A program made the position numbers and the translations under genes. A stretch of DNA of 64,000 nt from Bacteroides ihuae. GTDB lineage: Bacteria > Bacteroidota > Bacteroidia > Bacteroidales > Bacteroidaceae. Positions within the stretch are counted from its first letter, which is position 1, and every line of letters starts with the position of its first letter. The notes beneath the pieces are model-generated. The model did no database searches. It saw nothing but the letters and a program-made list of their open reading frames with translations, and was not told where the DNA came from. The DNA lies in NCBI RefSeq assembly GCF_900104585.1, contig NZ_FNVX01000006.1, positions 1,240,001 to 1,304,000 of the forward strand, written 5' to 3'. This document shows, piece by piece, positions 62,426 through 64,000 of the stretch.

Positions 62426-63418
62426 TTATTTTTCGTTGTAAATTACTTCTAATACAGTTTGTCCAACAGCTTTTAAGGTTGCTTTGTCTATGACATCCAT
62501 TGTGTCATTTACCGTATGCCAAAAATATCCAAAACCTCCATCTTTCTGGTCGGTAGGTACGATATCAATACTTGGAATGCGTGCAATAGTGTTCACAAAT
62601 AAATGATCGTCGGTTACTCCTCCGCCATCTTCATCGATAAAATAGTTGCCATAGCCTAAACTGTTTGCTTTTTCCCAAACTTTTTGTACCACATTTTTGG
62701 CATATTTGTTAGAATAGCTTTCTTTGTAGAAAGTCGCATTCTTCCCTCCAACCATGTCAAATAGAATTCCAAAGCGGGCATTATAACCCTGTACATGTGG
62801 ATTCTTGGCCCAATACTGTGTACCTAAACACCAATATTCTTCTTTATGTTTTCCTTCATAAAATTCAGGAGCGCCATAGTCTTCTGCATCGAAAAAGATA
62901 ATATCAACCCCCAATTCGGGTTGTTTCTGATTGATGAGACGCGCGATCTCTAATAATGCTCCAACGCCGCTGGCTCCATCATTTGCTCCAAGAATAGGAG
63001 TGTGGTAATTCTTTTCGTCAGGATCGTTGTCAGCCCAAGGACGAGTATCCCAATGAGCAAAAAGGAGTATTCGTTTCTTATTCTCAGGATTATATGAGCC
63101 TATGATGTTGCGGGCTTTTAAAATTTTACCGTCATAGCCAATTAAGTCAGCGTATTGATTGGTAACGGTGGCTCCAAAGTCAGCTAACTTTTTTGCCAGA
63201 TAGTTTCCACAGGCCACATGTTCGGAAGTATTTGGTACCCGTGGACCAAAGTCAACTTGAGCTTTGACATATTGGTATGCGCTATCGGCGTCAAACTCAG
63301 GAGCTTTTACTTGCTGTTCAATACTTTCTGTTTTTTCAGACGATTTCTTGTTGCTTCCACAAGATATTGTCGTGAAAACGACTAAACTCATTAGAGAAAA
63401 CATATAATAACTCTTCAT
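62426..63418 (-). CDS. M28-family lipoprotein, probable glutaminyl-peptide cyclotransferase
   Basis: A 330-residue zinc-dependent protein of the M28 fold. It has a lipoprotein signal with Cys20 (FTTISC-GSN), so it is membrane-anchored. Metal/active-site segments are AHWDTRP (121-127), ANDGASGVGALLEIA (Asp147), FFDAEDYG (Asp/Glu about 177-180) and a C-terminal His region (DDHLFVN, then FGYFWHTVNDT). The pattern matches Bacteroidetes glutaminyl cyclases rather than aminopeptidases. The enzyme would convert N-terminal Gln of exported proteins to pyroglutamate. Confidence 0.85.
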   Translation of the reverse strand: MKSYYMFSLMSLVVFTTISCGSNKKSSEKTESIEQQVKAPEFDADSAYQYVKAQVDFGPRVPNTSEHVACGNYLAKKLADFGATVTNQYADLIGYDGKILKARNIIGSYNPENKKRILLFAHWDTRPWADNDPDEKNYHTPILGANDGASGVGALLEIARLINQKQPELGVDIIFFDAEDYGAPEFYEGKHKEEYWCLGTQYWAKNPHVQGYNARFGILFDMVGGKNATFYKESYSNKYAKNVVQKVWEKANSLGYGNYFIDEDGGGVTDDHLFVNTIARIPSIDIVPTDQKDGGFGYFWHTVNDTMDVIDKATLKAVGQTVLEVIYNEK

Positions 63419-63486
63419 AGGCTTTATTTTCTTATTTTGGTTTCAAAATTACGGTTTTATTTTTAACTAGCCTCTTTCTTAGACAT

Positions 63487-64000
63487 TTAGAATTTAAGTT
63501 CTACTGATTTTTTGTTAACTGTAAATTCGACTTCCGCTCCATTAATTAATGGTAGGTTTTTTGTTACATGGCCTACCGGGAAGTTAAAGCATATAGGATA
63601 TTTGTACTCCTTTAGCATATCGGCCAGAGCCTCATACAAATTTTTGCCCAAAGAATTGTCTTCCTTGTACTCGGTAAATTGTCCGATGATGAGGCCTGAC
63701 AATTTTTCAAGAACGCCACCTAATTTTAGATTATACATTATTCGTTCTATGGCGTGCGGCCGTTCGCTCACGTCTTCAATGAATAGGATAGTACCTTCGG
63801 CAGGGATATCAAAAGAGGTTCCTCGCAATCCATAGAGGACAGATAAGTTACCTCCTCGTAATATGCCTCGCACTTTTCCTGCCTGGTTTAATTTATGTGG
63901 TTCGCAAGTATATTGTGGTAATTTCCCCCATAAGATGTTCTTTAAGTGGAGTGTACAAGGGTCATCTTCAGCTTCAACACTGAGGTGGTGTGCCATAGGA
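63487..64000 (-). CDS. LD-carboxypeptidase (S66 family), partial
   Basis: The C-terminal 170 residues or so of a murein LD-carboxypeptidase, which trims tetrapeptide to tripeptide stems in peptidoglycan recycling. It contains the catalytic Glu segment LFIEDVSERPHAIER and the His in FPVGHVTKNLPL. The N-terminal part with the Ser nucleophile lies beyond the right edge of the window. The internal Met at 63996 is not the start. Confidence 0.9.
   Translation of the reverse strand, partial: PMAHHLSVEAEDDPCTLHLKNILWGKLPQYTCEPHKLNQAGKVRGILRGGNLSVLYGLRGTSFDIPAEGTILFIEDVSERPHAIERIMYNLKLGGVLEKLSGLIIGQFTEYKEDNSLGKNLYEALADMLKEYKYPICFNFPVGHVTKNLPLINGAEVEFTVNKKSVELKF

Overview
The window is chromosomal DNA from a member of the Bacteroidales, most likely Bacteroides or a close relative. 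The evidence is the fused SecDF, the long IspG with an insert, the KorAB 2-oxoacid:ferredoxin oxidoreductase, an ArsE/F/G-like gene set, a barrel/TPR outer-membrane pair, and many promoters of the Bacteroides type (TTTG, 19-21 bp, then TAnnTTTG). Most genes are housekeeping genes in short operons separated by strong hairpin terminators.

Layout. 1-1654 is a gene-poor left edge with a decayed IS4-family transposase remnant and inverted GGTTCA-rich repeats. 1655-6396 (minus) holds a YfhO-type membrane protein, ahcY and an XRE-cupin regulator. 6520-8885 (minus) is a four-gene thiol/permease operon resembling the ArsE-ArsF-ArsG module plus a DUF318 permease. Next come rpsO, typA, pckA, upp, korAB, tRNA-Arg(CCT), secDF, an M3 peptidase, an EEP phosphatase, two overlapping rhomboid genes, an HU protein, argS and topA. 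31799-36506 (minus) is a beta-barrel protein plus a 1001-residue TPR protein, followed by a NUDIX gene. comF is split by an intact 1408-bp IS4-family element with perfect 21-bp ends and 9-bp target duplications. Two tRNA-Asn genes, an adenosine-kinase-like gene, an S41 protease and an esterase follow. The minus-strand rpoN-PAP2-gcvH-purE-ispG cluster comes next, then a divergent aminopeptidase P and a drug/metabolite transporter. After that lie a small exported protein, serine acetyltransferase, a nucleoside kinase, a 53-residue rubredoxin that is easy to miss, a Ca2+ P-type ATPase, a HAD phosphatase and ribF. The right end has a five-gene regulated membrane operon (59434-61930), sufE, an M28 glutaminyl-cyclase-like lipoprotein and the C-terminal part of an S66 LD-carboxypeptidase cut by the window edge.

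The best candidate for an undescribed system is 59304-61930. A 45-codon exported peptide, a CPBP-family intramembrane protease, two DUF2975 membrane proteins and a small HTH regulator lie in one operon. Its promoter carries a perfect TATCG-AAAAA-CGATA palindrome exactly between the -33 and -7 boxes, with two weaker copies upstream. Other points of note are the anti-readthrough architecture of the IS element, the co-occurrence of a glutaminyl-cyclase candidate with exported proteins whose predicted mature N-terminus is Gln, a perfect FNR-type palindrome at 51657, and large unexplained hairpins at 9392 and 50955.
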